Position numbers and translations under genes: made by a program
Shown: piece by piece, positions 10,001 through 18,308 of the stretch
How positions within the stretch are numbered: position 1 is the first letter of the stretch
How the letters are laid out: the number at the start of each line of letters is the position of its first letter
Assembly: GCF_000737785.1 (NCBI RefSeq)
Contig: NZ_JPRO01000014.1
Coordinates: 247,802-311,801, forward strand
Direction: 5' to 3'
DNA from: Chryseobacterium luteum
Lineage (GTDB): Bacteria > Bacteroidota > Bacteroidia > Flavobacteriales > Weeksellaceae
Length of the DNA: 64,000 nucleotides
The notes under the pieces: generated by a model
Told to the model about the DNA's origin: nothing
Database searches by the model: none
The model's input: the letters and a program-made list of their open reading frames with translations, nothing else

Positions 10001-10202
10001 CAACCTGATCGACCTGATCCAGAAAGGAAAAGTACAGTACGTAGTGAATACCATGACCAAAGGTAAACAGGTAGAAAGAGATGGATTCCAGATCAGAAGA
10101 ATGAGTGTGGAGAACGGTGTTCCTTGTTTAACCTCAATGGACACGGTAGAAGCGATTCTAAAAGTTATTGAAAGCATGAGTTTCAAAATGGAGACGATGT
10201 AA
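7023..10202 (+). CDS. carB: Carbamoyl-phosphate synthase large subunit
   Basis: This 1059-aa ATP-dependent subunit makes carbamoyl phosphate from bicarbonate, ammonia from CarA and two ATP. It shows the expected internal duplication: [18 protein letters not shown] near residue 12 and [18 protein letters not shown] near residue 558 open the two synthetase halves, each with an ATP-grasp domain and the EVNPR motif (about residues 298 and 835). An MGS-like allosteric domain forms the C-terminus (about 935-1059). A terminator follows directly. Confidence 0.97.
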   Translation: MKRNDIKTILVIGSGPIIIGQAAEFDYAGTQACLSLREEGYKVILINSNPATIMTDVEIADKVYIEPISLQFVSHIIRKERPDALLPTLGGQTGLNMAVELEKSGILEECKVEVLGTTLSAINRAEDRDLFRELMRELNEPVPESDIVTTVEGAIRFADEIGYPVIVRPAFTMGGTGGGIASTEAELKEIAELGLKYSPVTQCLIERSIAGFKEIEYEVMRDANDNAIVVCNMENIDPVGVHTGDSIVVAPSQTLSDREYQLLRNASLKIIRALGIEGGCNVQLALDPHSFNYYIIEVNPRVSRSSALASKATGYPIAKIAAKIAVGLTLDEIMNPVTGKTYACFEPALDYVVTKFPRFPFDKFETADRRLSTQMKATGEVMAIGRNFEESLQKAVRSLETGLRHLGLKTKQAAALTDEDIERRIRVCDDERLFIICDALRRGYDWEQIVEWSKIDKFFIWKLKKLVDFEKVIAAHQFDKETLIQAKKLGFSDQNIAHLWESSQREVYNFRKENGVIPVYKMVDTCAAEFESETPYFYGTYEEENESVVTDKQKVIVLGSGPIRIGQGVEFDYATVHSVWAIKEMGYEAIIINNNPETVSTDFSISDKLYFEPLTEEDVMSIIDLEKPMGVVVQFGGQTAINLADKLASYGVKILGTSLEDLDRAENRDKFEKALQEMGIPQPLGKTSTSKEEAITIANEIGYPVLVRPSYVLGGRAMEIVYTESELAHYMEFAVDASPEHPVLVDRYITGKEVEVDAICDGETVIIPGIMEHIERAGVHSGDSIAVYPPQNVSPQEIDTLVDYTQRLAKGLNVIGLMNIQYVLFEGNVYVIEVNPRSSRTVPFLSKITEVPMANLATKAILGQKLKDLGYKNGLAPVKEGVYVKVPVFSFSKLTKVDISLGPEMKSTGEVMGKDTTLEKALYKGLIAAGRKVPMHGSILFTVADKHKQEAADLAARFHEVGFRIWATEGTAKFFGEQGIPCKIGYKIGEDDVNLIDLIQKGKVQYVVNTMTKGKQVERDGFQIRRMSVENGVPCLTSMDTVEAILKVIESMSFKMETM

Positions 10203-10228
10203 TTTCGGAACCAGATATATAATTCAAG

Positions 10229-10260
10229 CCCCGTAAGTTTTCTTGCGGGGTTTATTTTTT
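10229..10260 (+). terminator. Intrinsic terminator after carB
   Basis: CCCCG (10229-10233) pairs with CGGGG (10246-10250), AAG with CTT inside, followed by TTTATTTTTT. It sits 27 bases after the carB stop and closes the pyrimidine gene group. Confidence 0.85.
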
Positions 10261-10281
10261 ATTTCCATTAAAAAATACATA

Positions 10282-10324
10282 TCCGTTTTTCGGTTGTAAT
10301 AGGAATCCTTTCCGTTTAAATTTG
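10282..10324 (+). promoter_or_regulatory. Promoter with shared operator upstream of DUF1203 gene
   Basis: TCCGTTTTTCGGTTG (10282-10296) ends in the -33 TTG; 20 bases later TAAATTTG (10317-10324) is a perfect -7 box, 13 bases before the ATG. The CCG-N5-CGG inverted repeat abuts the -33 element. The same 15-mer occurs at 10816 at the same distance from the next gene. Confidence 0.7.
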
Positions 10325-10337
10325 TAGAAAAAAAGAA

Positions 10338-10808
10338 ATGAATAATTTTAAATTGGAAGCATTGAATCATTTAGATTTTGAATATTTGAATGATTTATCA
10401 GAAACTGAGCTCGCAGAGAATCATATTAAAAAGATGAAAGTGGACAAATTTCCGGGTTTTCCTTGCAGGATTACTCTGGAAGATGCCGGGATCGGTGAAA
10501 TGGTTTTTCTCCTCAACTATGATTTTCACAATGTCAATTCTCCGTATCGGGCCAGCGGGCCTGTTTTTTTACGGGCCAATCAATTAACAAAAACGTATGC
10601 ACAAAATGAGATTCCGGTAATGTTCAATCATAGATTGCTTTCAATCCGGGGGTATAGCAAAGATGCAATGATGGTTGTTGCTGATGTTTCCGAAGGCAAA
10701 TTTTTAAAAGACAAACTTTTGCAAATTCTGGAAAATCCAAACATTGAATATATACATTTGCATAATGCAAAACCGGGATGCTTTAATTGTACCGTAAAAA
10801 GAATATAA
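10338..10808 (+). CDS. DUF1203 family protein
   Basis: This 156-aa cytosolic protein has no signal peptide. The segments PGFPCRITLEDA (about residue 39) and NSPYRASGPVF (about 68) are the recognisable core of the DUF1203 family, whose biochemical role is unknown. Its promoter carries the same 15-bp element as the neighbouring PEP-mutase-ada operon, so it probably shares that operon's regulation. A link to alkylation or other stress would be an inference from that shared element only. Confidence 0.8.
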   Translation: MNNFKLEALNHLDFEYLNDLSETELAENHIKKMKVDKFPGFPCRITLEDAGIGEMVFLLNYDFHNVNSPYRASGPVFLRANQLTKTYAQNEIPVMFNHRLLSIRGYSKDAMMVVADVSEGKFLKDKLLQILENPNIEYIHLHNAKPGCFNCTVKRI

Positions 10809-10815
10809 ATACTTG

Positions 10816-10858
10816 TCCGTTTTTCGGTTGCATAAAAATAAGATCCCCAGTACTTTTA
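10816..10858 (+). promoter_or_regulatory. Promoter with shared operator upstream of PEP-mutase-ada operon
   Basis: TCCGTTTTTCGGTTG (10816-10830) is identical to 10282-10296. It is followed after 20 bases by TACTTTTA (10851-10858) at the -7 position. The element lies exactly 41 bases before the ATG at 10872, as in the upstream copy. Confidence 0.7.
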
Positions 10859-10871
10859 TAAAAAAATTAAA

Positions 10872-11642
10872 ATGACGGCAATTCAGAGATTCAGAGAACT
10901 GCATAAGCAGGATGATCCATTATTAATAGGAAACGTTTGGAATGTACAAAGCGCCAGGGCATATGAAAAAGAGGGCTACAAAGCAGTCGCGACTTCAAGC
11001 TCGGCTGTAGCATTTAGTCTGGGATACGAAGACGGCGAAAATATAAGCTTTGATGAGTATTTTTATATCATTGAAAGAATTTTAAAATCCATATCAATTC
11101 CCCTGTCCGTAGACCTGGAAGGAGGTTATGGGAAAACCGCGGATGAAATTGTTTTAAACATTTCCAGGCTTGCGAAGGCCGGAGTTGTCGGAATCAATAT
11201 CGAAGACAGCATCATCATGGATGGAACCAGAAAACTATTGAGTACCCATGATTTTTATGAAAAATTAAATGCAGTCATTCTCAAACTTAAAGATCAGGAT
11301 ATTGACATTTTCATCAATGTCAGAATAGATCCGTTTCTCCTGGGCGTAGAAAATGCCACAGAAGAAACCGTCGGGCGGATAAAAATCATTGAGGAAGTAG
11401 GAGCGGACGGAATTTTTGTCCCGTGCATTACCCAGGTAAAGGATATTGAAACCGTTATTAAGACGGCAAAGCTTCCATTCAGTGTTATGTGTATGCCGGA
11501 ACTTCCGGATTTTAAAACCCTTAAAAGATTAGGTGTTAAAAGAATTTCATCAGGAAACTTCTTAAATGGTTATATTTATGGGCAATTGGAAACCACATTA
11601 AAAGCCATTGGAGAGGCCGGAAGTTTTTCTCCGGTTTTTTAG
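10872..11642 (+). CDS. Isocitrate lyase/PEP mutase superfamily protein
   Basis: This 256-aa TIM-barrel enzyme is of the PEP mutase/isocitrate lyase superfamily. Visible features are the N-terminal GNVWNVQSARAYE segment, a metal-binding DLEGGYG loop (about residue 81) and a NIEDS motif (about 110). The usual KKCGH-type catalytic loop of isocitrate lyases is absent, so the substrate is uncertain; oxaloacetate- or phosphonopyruvate-type chemistry is possible. It is 5 bases from ada and shares its promoter. Family assignment is solid, function is not. Confidence 0.8.
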   Translation: MTAIQRFRELHKQDDPLLIGNVWNVQSARAYEKEGYKAVATSSSAVAFSLGYEDGENISFDEYFYIIERILKSISIPLSVDLEGGYGKTADEIVLNISRLAKAGVVGINIEDSIIMDGTRKLLSTHDFYEKLNAVILKLKDQDIDIFINVRIDPFLLGVENATEETVGRIKIIEEVGADGIFVPCITQVKDIETVIKTAKLPFSVMCMPELPDFKTLKRLGVKRISSGNFLNGYIYGQLETTLKAIGEAGSFSPVF

Positions 11643-11647
11643 AGATA

Positions 11648-12691
11648 ATGAAACTTACAGAAGAAAGGATGTATCGGGCATCTTTAGAAAAAGATTCCTC
11701 ATTTGAAGGCATTTACTGGATGGCCGTAAAAACGACAGGTATATTCTGCCGGCCCACCTGTACTGCCCGAAAACCCAAAAGAGAAAATGTGGAATTCTTT
11801 ACCAATACCGAAAAAGCCATAGAAAACGGCTACAGACCTTGTAAAATATGCAGACCGCTTGAAAAACTCAATGAAACACCCCAATACATTCAGGATCTGC
11901 TGGATGAGCTGCAACAGCATGAATCATTAAAAATCAAAGATGCAGATCTTCTGAAAAGAAATATTGAACCGGTAACCATCAGGCGCTGGTTCCTGAAAAA
12001 CCATGGAATGACATTCCAGGTTTTTCAAAGAGAATTCAGAATGAATCAGGCATTTAAGAAAATAAAAAACGGTGAAAGTATCATAGAAGTAGCAATGGAA
12101 TCAGGCTACGAAAGCTTAAGCGGCTTCAATGAACGGTTCAAAGATATAATTGGTACTACACCGAAAAATACAGGCCGCCAGAAAATCATTGACCTGAAAA
12201 GAATAGAGACTCCGCTAGGCCCCATGTTTGCCTGTGCCTGTGAAGAGGGAATCTGCCTGCTTGAATTTACGGACCGGAAAAATATAGACCTGCAGCTTGC
12301 CCGCCTGTCCAAGGCAATGAATGCAGAAATCATTCAGGGTGAAAATAAGCATTTCAAACAGCTGGAAGAAGAGCTGAGCGAGTACTTTGAACGAAAAAGG
12401 ACACAGTTTGATGTACCTCTTTACATCACCGGAACCGATTTTCAGAAGAAAGTCTGGCAGCTTTTACAAGAGATACCCGCAGGAGAAACCCGTACCTACA
12501 AGCAGCAATCCGGATTTTTGGGTAATCCTAAAGCCGTACGTGCCGTGGGAACGGCTAATGGAATCAATAAAATCGCTATCATTATTCCGTGTCACAGGGT
12601 GATAGGATCAGATGGTGAACTGGTAGGCTATGCCGGAGGAATATGGAGAAAACAGAAACTTCTGGAACTGGAGGGCGCTATCTTATTTTAA
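11648..12691 (+). CDS. ada: Ada: bifunctional alkyl-DNA repair protein and regulator
   Basis: This 347-aa protein has three parts: an N-terminal Ada zinc domain with the four-Cys set FCRPTC (about residue 33) and CKIC (about 66); an AraC-type helix-turn-helix (about 90-180); and a C-terminal O6-methylguanine-DNA methyltransferase domain with active site IPCHRV (about 315) and a VGYAGGIWRKQ tail. In E. coli, methylation of the N-terminal Cys by phosphotriester repair turns Ada into an activator that binds next to -35; the shared element upstream is placed to serve that role here. A decayed copy of its C-terminus lies at 15,785-15,900. Confidence 0.92.
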   Translation: MKLTEERMYRASLEKDSSFEGIYWMAVKTTGIFCRPTCTARKPKRENVEFFTNTEKAIENGYRPCKICRPLEKLNETPQYIQDLLDELQQHESLKIKDADLLKRNIEPVTIRRWFLKNHGMTFQVFQREFRMNQAFKKIKNGESIIEVAMESGYESLSGFNERFKDIIGTTPKNTGRQKIIDLKRIETPLGPMFACACEEGICLLEFTDRKNIDLQLARLSKAMNAEIIQGENKHFKQLEEELSEYFERKRTQFDVPLYITGTDFQKKVWQLLQEIPAGETRTYKQQSGFLGNPKAVRAVGTANGINKIAIIIPCHRVIGSDGELVGYAGGIWRKQKLLELEGAILF

Positions 12692-12812
12692 ATATCTTTA
12701 CAAAAGGACTGCTGTAAGTGTCGTTCTTCGTTTGATTTTTTTATATTAGTTGAGCGTTGAGGTTCGGAAATCCGTCCGATCCCAAAACTCTGGAACGTTA
12801 GCAGCAACTATT

Positions 12813-13367
12813 ATGAGGATCAGTGGTAATTTTTTCGACAGGTTAAGGTATAATGTTTTTCCCATGGCCTTATTTTGCGGTCTTACCGGCGTTTTCTTCA
12901 ACCATACATTACAGGCTTTCTCTGTGCTTGCAGCTATAACGTTTATATTGATCTGGCTGATTGATACAGTTATCATTGTACAAAAGCTTGGAATAAATCT
13001 GAATACACTGTATTTAACAGACAAAATAATGTTTAATAGTCTGGAAATAGATCCGTCCCGGATCACCAAAATAAAAACCGAAAATATGTATCCTGATTCT
13101 ATAATCTCTAAATGGAAAATCACTGCAATTCGATTTACATTAGATGACAATACAGATTTTTACATTCTTGGAAAGCCACATTCTATATTTTTCTATATCA
13201 AATATATAGCAGGCATTTTTATATCATATTATGCAGGTTGGCGGAAATATAAAAGTGGCCGCCAAAGAAGTTTTACCCCGTTGTCAGGCTATTTTGTTAA
13301 GGAAACATCCCAGACTTTACATTTTTTGATTTTGAAATACCCAGACTTAAGACTAAAAGTGCTTTAA
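12813..13367 (+). CDS. Hypothetical membrane protein
   Basis: The protein is not recognised. From the ATG at 12813 it has 184 residues with two close hydrophobic segments (about residues 12-45) followed by a mostly soluble, basic C-terminal part that resembles a PH-like membrane-associated domain only in general layout. The open frame extends upstream to a TTG at 12750, but the ATG gives a sensible short cytosolic N-terminus. It stands alone between ada and a MITE-like element. Confidence 0.5.
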   Translation: MRISGNFFDRLRYNVFPMALFCGLTGVFFNHTLQAFSVLAAITFILIWLIDTVIIVQKLGINLNTLYLTDKIMFNSLEIDPSRITKIKTENMYPDSIISKWKITAIRFTLDDNTDFYILGKPHSIFFYIKYIAGIFISYYAGWRKYKSGRQRSFTPLSGYFVKETSQTLHFLILKYPDLRLKVL

Positions 13368-13481
13368 AAAATACTTTATGAACACTATTCGTAAACCTTC
13401 AGTTGATGCTCAGCAGGACTGTCTACAAAATACAGTTAGTATTAAAATGATCATGCTGAGCAGATTAAAAGTATAAATATA

Positions 13482-13643
13482 GAGGCTGTTTAAATTTTTA
13501 AAATCTCGATGATTTGGCAGATTACACAGATTTTTTATAACTAAAATAAACCTGCTCAATCTCCTTAATCTGTGGGAGGAATATTTTTGTTTAATAATGA
13601 TTTCTGCATCATAATTTTTATTGAATAAAATTTAAACAGCCTC
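13482..13643 (-). mobile_element. MITE-like element family A, copy 1
   Basis: This 162-bp element is bounded by GAGGCTGTTTAAATTT and its inverse complement, with internal AATCTGCG-type inverted segments. It is in the opposite orientation to the copies at 18309 and 21494. It has no coding capacity. Confidence 0.75.
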
Positions 13644-13672
13644 TTACTCATCAGTAAATGCGCGTTTCGGCC

Positions 13673-14524
13673 TTATTTAACCTTATAATACGGCTCCGAA
13701 AAATACTTGCTCGGCTTGATATATGCCGTTTTTCTGTCCGCATCGAAGATCCAGTTGAACCTTCTCATCATATCCGCTCCGAAATAATTGACCGTCTGGG
13801 TTTTCATATCTCCGGCAAAAAATCCTGCTGAAACATCTTTTAAAACAGAATTCCCCAATTTAAAAAAAGGAAGAATGCCCTGTTTGGTGATGATACTCTT
13901 CCCACTGGAATTTTTTAACGTTTTTTCTCCCGTTATTTTCAGTTTTTCATTCAGTCCTTTTTCTTCGGCAAACTTGTTACTGTAGAGCAGGCCTCCGGGA
14001 TATCCGGACTGGAGGAGGAAATAGGCTTCCTGTTGCTGCTTGCCGTCAATAACATTATCAGCTGCAATATAAAAAGCACCTTTATCATTCAGGAGCATAA
14101 TCGGCTGATAACCTTTCAGATCAGGCTGGCGGTCATAGATTTCAAACCTGTTGTTGTCATAATCAATTTTAAAGGTTTTTCCCGCAAACATTCCCGTTCC
14201 TATCTTTCCGTCCGCTTCCTGTCCCGTAAGTTCATTGTCAAAAAAACGAACGTTATCTATATTTAATTTTCCAATCCGGACCGTATTTTTTTCGCTTATT
14301 TCCTGGCTGAAAATAATATGGTCTGCTTTGCGCTGCCTTTCCGGAGAAATCGAAGCATCCTCCATAGCAATCTGGAACATCAGATCCAGAGAATCTTTTT
14401 TATTCACCAGGGTTTTTACAATGATATTATTATGTTTCGTAATTCTGAAGGGAATCGTCTGCTGTGCGTGTATGCTGAAAAGGCCGGCAGAAAAAAGTAG
14501 GATAAAGCTTGTTTTTTTGAACAT
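13673..14524 (-). CDS. Secreted retropepsin-like (clan AA) protein, degenerate
   Basis: This 283-aa protein has a clear signal peptide (MFKKTSFILLFSAGLFSIHAQ). The stretches DGKIGTGMFAGKTFKIDYDN (about residue 105) and NYFGADMMRRFNWIFDADR (about 250) resemble the flap and C-terminal strand pattern of bacterial aspartyl-protease-like domains. No canonical D-T/S-G catalytic triad is visible, so it may be inactive or a binding protein. It is exported to the periplasm or surface and has its own promoter region divergent from the Crp-type regulator. Confidence 0.55.
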   Translation of the reverse strand: MFKKTSFILLFSAGLFSIHAQQTIPFRITKHNNIIVKTLVNKKDSLDLMFQIAMEDASISPERQRKADHIIFSQEISEKNTVRIGKLNIDNVRFFDNELTGQEADGKIGTGMFAGKTFKIDYDNNRFEIYDRQPDLKGYQPIMLLNDKGAFYIAADNVIDGKQQQEAYFLLQSGYPGGLLYSNKFAEEKGLNEKLKITGEKTLKNSSGKSIITKQGILPFFKLGNSVLKDVSAGFFAGDMKTQTVNYFGADMMRRFNWIFDADRKTAYIKPSKYFSEPYYKVK

Positions 14525-14600
14525 TATAAAGTGATTAGCGGTTAAATTCCGGAGTTTTAAAATTACCTATTATCTTTGGAACGGCAAATACCAATATCAA

Positions 14601-15119
14601 ATGATTCAAAAACTGCTTAACAGTGGACTGCATTGGGAGAAAAAGGAATTCAAAAGAAATGAATTTCTGAAAGTCTCAGGAAATACCGATACCCATATTT
14701 ATTTTGTGGAAAACGGCAGCATCAGGATCTTTATCATGGACCAAAATGAAGAAAGGATCATCCGCTTCGGATATACGGGAAATATTGTTGTTTCCCTCGA
14801 TTCCTTTTTGTCCGGAAAACCATCGGATTTCTATATTCAGGCGATTAAGAAAACCACGGTAAGAACGGCCGGAAAAAAAGACTTCTACAGATTCATTCAG
14901 TCCGGGGAAGAAAATCTTAAATTTTGGATCCATATTTTGGAGGATCTTGTACTCCAGCAGATCGAAAGAGAAAAAGACCTGCTGACCCACTCGCCAAAAG
15001 AACGTTTTGAAAGAGTTTTAAAAAGAAGCCCGAAGCTGTTTCAGGAAGTTCCCAATAAATATATTGCCAACTATCTCAGAATGTCCCCGGAAACCTTGTC
15101 AAGGCTCAAAAAATCTTGA
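14601..15119 (+). CDS. Crp/Fnr family transcriptional regulator
   Basis: This 172-aa protein has an N-terminal cyclic-nucleotide-binding beta-barrel (about residues 15-110, with ENGSIRIFI) and a short C-terminal winged helix (about 130-172, VPNKYIANYLRMSPETLSRL). It is at the short end of the family, and the recognition helix is the last element before the stop. A perfect CRP/FNR-style dyad spans its own stop codon and lies upstream of the DinB gene, so it may control that gene. The ligand is unknown. Confidence 0.85.
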   Translation: MIQKLLNSGLHWEKKEFKRNEFLKVSGNTDTHIYFVENGSIRIFIMDQNEERIIRFGYTGNIVVSLDSFLSGKPSDFYIQAIKKTTVRTAGKKDFYRFIQSGEENLKFWIHILEDLVLQQIEREKDLLTHSPKERFERVLKRSPKLFQEVPNKYIANYLRMSPETLSRLKKS

Positions 15120-15134
15120 GTTCAGTCAAGATTT
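15111..15134 (+). promoter_or_regulatory. Palindrome resembling a Crp/Fnr operator
   Basis: AAATCTTGA-N6-TCAAGATTT is a perfect 9-bp dyad containing TTGA-N6-TCAA, the classic FNR/CRP spacing. It overlaps the stop codon of the Crp-like gene and lies 39 bases upstream of the DinB start. A weak terminator role is an alternative, since no T run follows. Confidence 0.55.
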
Positions 15135-15173
15135 AAGAAAAAAACGATCCCGAAATTTGCATAAAAATCATCA

Positions 15174-15722
15174 ATGAAAATATCTGCATCAGGATTACTG
15201 GACGAATTGAAAGCATTAACTATAGAACATATCCGCTATGCTGAAAACTTTCTGCGGGAACCGGATGACAAGCTTAATTCCAGAATTTCAGATAAAAGCT
15301 GGAGCGTACTGGAATGCCTTGAACATCTCAATCTTTACGGAAAATTTTATATTCCTGAGATCAGCAGGAGAATTTCTTCATCAAAAACTTCACCTGCCTC
15401 TGTTTTCAAATCCGGAATCTTGGGAAACTACTTTGCTGAATCGATGCTTCCTAAGGAAAAACTGAACAAAATGAAAACTTTCAAAAGCATGGATCCCATC
15501 AACAGCCGGCTGGATAAAGAAGTAGTGGAAGAGTTTATAAAACAGCAGTATCAGCTCATAGAATTGCTGGAAAAAGCAAAAGATATCAATCTTAATACGG
15601 TTAAAACTGGCATCAGCATTTCAAAACTGATCAAACTGAAACTGGGTGATACTTTTCGCTTTATCATCCATCATAACCAAAGACATATCCGTCAGGCACA
15701 AAACGTTTTCATGAATTTTTAG
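15174..15722 (+). CDS. DinB superfamily protein
   Basis: This 182-aa four-helix-bundle protein of the DinB/YfiT type has the three metal-binding histidines visible in LEHLNLY (about residue 50) and HHNQRHIRQ (about 165). Members are often thiol-dependent or stress-related metalloenzymes; in Bacteroidota the substrate is generally unknown. Its placement right behind a Crp-type regulator and a matching palindrome suggests paired regulation. Confidence 0.8.
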   Translation: MKISASGLLDELKALTIEHIRYAENFLREPDDKLNSRISDKSWSVLECLEHLNLYGKFYIPEISRRISSSKTSPASVFKSGILGNYFAESMLPKEKLNKMKTFKSMDPINSRLDKEVVEEFIKQQYQLIELLEKAKDINLNTVKTGISISKLIKLKLGDTFRFIIHHNQRHIRQAQNVFMNF

Positions 15723-15784
15723 TATGGTAAAGAATTCCAAATATGTATTAATTTAAATCAATGGGAATCATCTGCCGGAAAAAA

Positions 15785-15900
15785 ATACAGATTCCGCTGG
15801 GAGAAATGCTTACCTGCTCCGCAGAGCAGGGGTAGGCTATGCAGGCGGAATATGGAGGAAACAAAAATTATTGGAATTAGAGAAGGCTATTTTATTTTGA
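15785..15900 (+). pseudogene. Remnant of an Ada/O6-methylguanine methyltransferase C-terminus
   Basis: The last 22 codons (15832-15897, stop 15898-15900) read VGYAGGIWRKQK followed by a LLELE tail, matching the end of the intact ada at 12,620-12,691 almost residue for residue and ending at the same stop position. Just upstream QIPLGE and SAEQG line up with QEIPAGE and QQSG of Ada, but the PCHRV active-site segment is deleted and a CTGCTC/GAGCAG hairpin sits at the junction. It is a decayed paralogue. Confidence 0.75.
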
Positions 15901-15929
15901 TTTTTGTAAATTTAGGCAAAAATTTACAC

Positions 15930-16535
15930 GTGAAAAAGTTACTATTTGCACTTTGCATATCAGCTTCGGCTTTAAGTTTTGCCCAGGATTACTCAGTACC
16001 GGCAGCAAGTCCGCGCCAGAAGGTAGAACAGCAGTTCTCCATGTCTAAAATCAGTATTGATTACGGAAGACCGGGAGTCAAAGGGCGTAAGATCTTCGGA
16101 GAACTCGTTCCTTACGGACAGGTTTGGAGAGCGGGCGCTAACTCATCTACTAAAATCACATTCGGGCAGTCTGTTAATTTCGGTGGAAAGATGGTTCCGG
16201 CAGGAACTTACGGTCTTTTTATCGTTCCTACAGAAAAAGAGTGGAAAGTAATATTAAATAAAGATTTCCAGCAGTGGGGCGCTTATACCTATGATCCTAA
16301 ACAGGATGTGGTAGATGTTACAGTACCTGTTAATAAACTGGCAGACAAGCAGGAATGGTTTGAAATTACATTGAACCCGACCGATGAAAACTCAGGAAAC
16401 CTTGTTATTAAATGGGATATGGCTGAGGCAGAAGTTGCTTTGAAACCTGCAAAACCTGATGCCGTGATCAAAATTTCAGATAAACTGAAAGAAATCAAGA
16501 AAATAGAAGCAGACGCTGCAAAAGCCAAAAGCTAA
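15930..16535 (+). CDS. DUF2911 domain secreted protein
   Basis: I place the start at GTG 15930, because the residues that follow form a clean signal peptide (KKLLFALCISASALSFAQ); the open frame runs upstream to 15852 but through ada-remnant DNA. The mature 180 or so residues carry the DUF2911 core (SPRQKVEQQFSMSKISIDYG and WRAGANSSTKITF, then GTYGLFIVPTEKEW). The function of this family is unknown; it is a periplasmic beta-sandwich protein common in Bacteroidota. It is 3 bases ahead of a GNAT gene and probably cotranscribed with it. Confidence 0.85.
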   Translation: MKKLLFALCISASALSFAQDYSVPAASPRQKVEQQFSMSKISIDYGRPGVKGRKIFGELVPYGQVWRAGANSSTKITFGQSVNFGGKMVPAGTYGLFIVPTEKEWKVILNKDFQQWGAYTYDPKQDVVDVTVPVNKLADKQEWFEITLNPTDENSGNLVIKWDMAEAEVALKPAKPDAVIKISDKLKEIKKIEADAAKAKS

Positions 16536-16538
16536 AGA

Positions 16539-17066
16539 ATGAAATTTTCAATTCAACCTGTTTTAGAAAATCAGGAATACCAATTAATCCCCTTGCAGCA
16601 AGGGGATTTTGAGTCTTTATACGAGGTGGCTTCAGATCCGCGGGTTTGGGAGCAGCATCCCAATAAAGACCGCTATAAAAGAGAGGTTTTTGAAAACTTT
16701 TTTAAAGGAGCCATGGAAAGTGGCGGGGCCTTTAAGATCATTGAAAAATCTTCGGGAGATGTTTTAGGCAGCACGCGTTTTTATGATTTTGACGAAACGG
16801 AGAGCCATATTTTCATAGGATACACCTTCTACGGGACAAAATCCTGGGGAAAAGGCATCAATCCGCAGGTGAAAAAGCTGATGCTGGATTATATCTTCCG
16901 GTACGTGGACAAAGTGCATTTCCATATCGGGAAAGAAAATTTCCGCTCTCAGACCGCTCTGGAAAGAATAGGCGGAAAGAAGATTGCAGAAGAGGAAGTG
17001 GCTTATTTTGCAGAGCCTGCAAGGACTAATTTTGTATATGAAATCAAAAAAGAAGATCACTCATGA
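16539..17066 (+). CDS. GNAT family N-acetyltransferase (RimJ/RimL type)
   Basis: This 175-aa acetyltransferase has a RimJ/RimL-like layout. The middle GYTFYGTKSWGKGINPQVKK segment (about residues 92-112) forms the acetyl-CoA pyrophosphate-binding turn, followed by the NFRSQTALERIGGK helix. The substrate is unknown. It overlaps the next gene by 4 bases (ATGA), indicating translational coupling with the cupin protein. Confidence 0.85.
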   Translation: MKFSIQPVLENQEYQLIPLQQGDFESLYEVASDPRVWEQHPNKDRYKREVFENFFKGAMESGGAFKIIEKSSGDVLGSTRFYDFDETESHIFIGYTFYGTKSWGKGINPQVKKLMLDYIFRYVDKVHFHIGKENFRSQTALERIGGKKIAEEEVAYFAEPARTNFVYEIKKEDHS

Positions 17067-17422
17067 AAAAATATAAAATTCAAAAAGCACCGTTTGTAGT
17101 TCCTACCACAGATGGAAAACTTATAGAAGAACACTGGGGGAATTCTACAGGAAACTCCAATGTTTCCATTGCCCATATGGTAGCGCCGCCGGAATGGAGC
17201 GAGCCGCACCAGACTCCGGAGTTTGATGAATTTACCCTTATCATTTCAGGGAAAAAACAGTTTGAGATAGATGGGGAAATCATCATCCTTGAAAAAGGGC
17301 AGAGCATTCTAATAGAAAAAGGAGCAAGAGTACGTTACAGCAACCCTTTTTCAGAACCTTGCGAATATATTGCCATTTGCCTTCCTGCATTTTCGATGGA
17401 TCTGGTGAACAGAGAAGATTAA
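17063..17422 (+). CDS. Cupin domain protein
   Basis: This single-domain 119-aa cupin has metal-binding motif 1 in SEPHQTPEFDEFTLIISG (about residues 46-64) and motif 2 around KGQSILIEKGARVRY (about 79-94). One histidine usually present in motif 2 is not obvious, so the metal site may be altered. It is translationally coupled to the upstream acetyltransferase. No specific reaction can be assigned. Confidence 0.8.
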   Translation: MKKYKIQKAPFVVPTTDGKLIEEHWGNSTGNSNVSIAHMVAPPEWSEPHQTPEFDEFTLIISGKKQFEIDGEIIILEKGQSILIEKGARVRYSNPFSEPCEYIAICLPAFSMDLVNRED

Positions 17423-17519
17423 ATATACCGGTATAGCAGTGTAGCAATGGACCAATTCGCGGTAAAACCATTGTTACACTGTTAAACGGATAACATTGTT
17501 ACATTGAAATAAATGAAAT

Positions 17520-18263
17520 TTATTTCAGTATTTCCTTCAAAAACAACAACGTATGATTCCAGGCTCTTTTCGCCATCACTTCATTATAATCAGGTGATTT
17601 CGGATCGGTGAAAGTATGCTTTGAGTGGGCGTAGGTGATGATCTGCCAGTCCGCGTTGCCTTCATTCATTTCTTTGATCAGGTTATTATAATCTTCCGGG
17701 GTTACTCCCTGGTCATCCGCCGGGTTTTCAACCAAGATCTTTGCAGAAATAGGTCCGTTTTTTCTCGTCTGGTCCTTTCCAATACTTCCATGAATGGAAA
17801 CAGCACCCACAACCGGAAGGTTTCCTCTTGCCGATTCCAAAGCGCCCGTTCCGCCGAAACAGTACCCGATCACGGCAATTTTATCGGAGATGGCCCCGTT
17901 TTTCTTCAATTGTTCCAAAGCCAGGGAAATACGCTTCTGGTAGGCATCATAATTCTGTTTGTAGTATCCTGCTGTTTTACCGGCAGAAGCATTGTCGGCA
18001 GGAATATTTCCCTCACCGTAAATATCGGCAATAAAGGCAATATACCCCTGCTTTTCAAGTTCCGAAGCCGCAGTTTTGGCTTCATCATCAATGCCTTTCC
18101 AGGCGGGCAGGATCAGGACGCCCGGCAGCTTTTTTCCTGCGTTGGAGGTTACCAGGCCGTTCAGTTTCTGTGAACCGTCCTGATAAGAGACCGTTTTAAG
18201 CTTCTGGCTGAAAAGTGTTCCTGCACTGATCATGCATGCTGTTAATAAGAGGTTGCGTATCAT
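17520..18263 (-). CDS. Dienelactone hydrolase family protein, exported
   Basis: This 247-aa alpha/beta hydrolase has a signal peptide (MIRNLLLTACMISAGTLFSQ). The nucleophile elbow is GYCFGG with Cys (about residue 133), followed by the Asp in NPADDQG (about 187) and His in HSKHTF (about 212), giving the Cys-Asp-His triad of dienelactone hydrolases. Export to the periplasm argues against a classic catechol-degradation role. It stands alone, convergent with the cupin gene. Confidence 0.85.
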   Translation of the reverse strand: MIRNLLLTACMISAGTLFSQKLKTVSYQDGSQKLNGLVTSNAGKKLPGVLILPAWKGIDDEAKTAASELEKQGYIAFIADIYGEGNIPADNASAGKTAGYYKQNYDAYQKRISLALEQLKKNGAISDKIAVIGYCFGGTGALESARGNLPVVGAVSIHGSIGKDQTRKNGPISAKILVENPADDQGVTPEDYNNLIKEMNEGNADWQIITYAHSKHTFTDPKSPDYNEVMAKRAWNHTLLFLKEILK

Positions 18264-18308
18264 ATTCTGTAATTTAGTAAACGTTAAAGGCTTTTGAGTA
18301 TGAATTAA

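Noticed and set aside
15852..15929. N-terminal extension of the DUF2911 protein
   Set aside because: The in-frame extension overlaps the ada remnant in another frame, and the signal peptide begins at GTG 15930.
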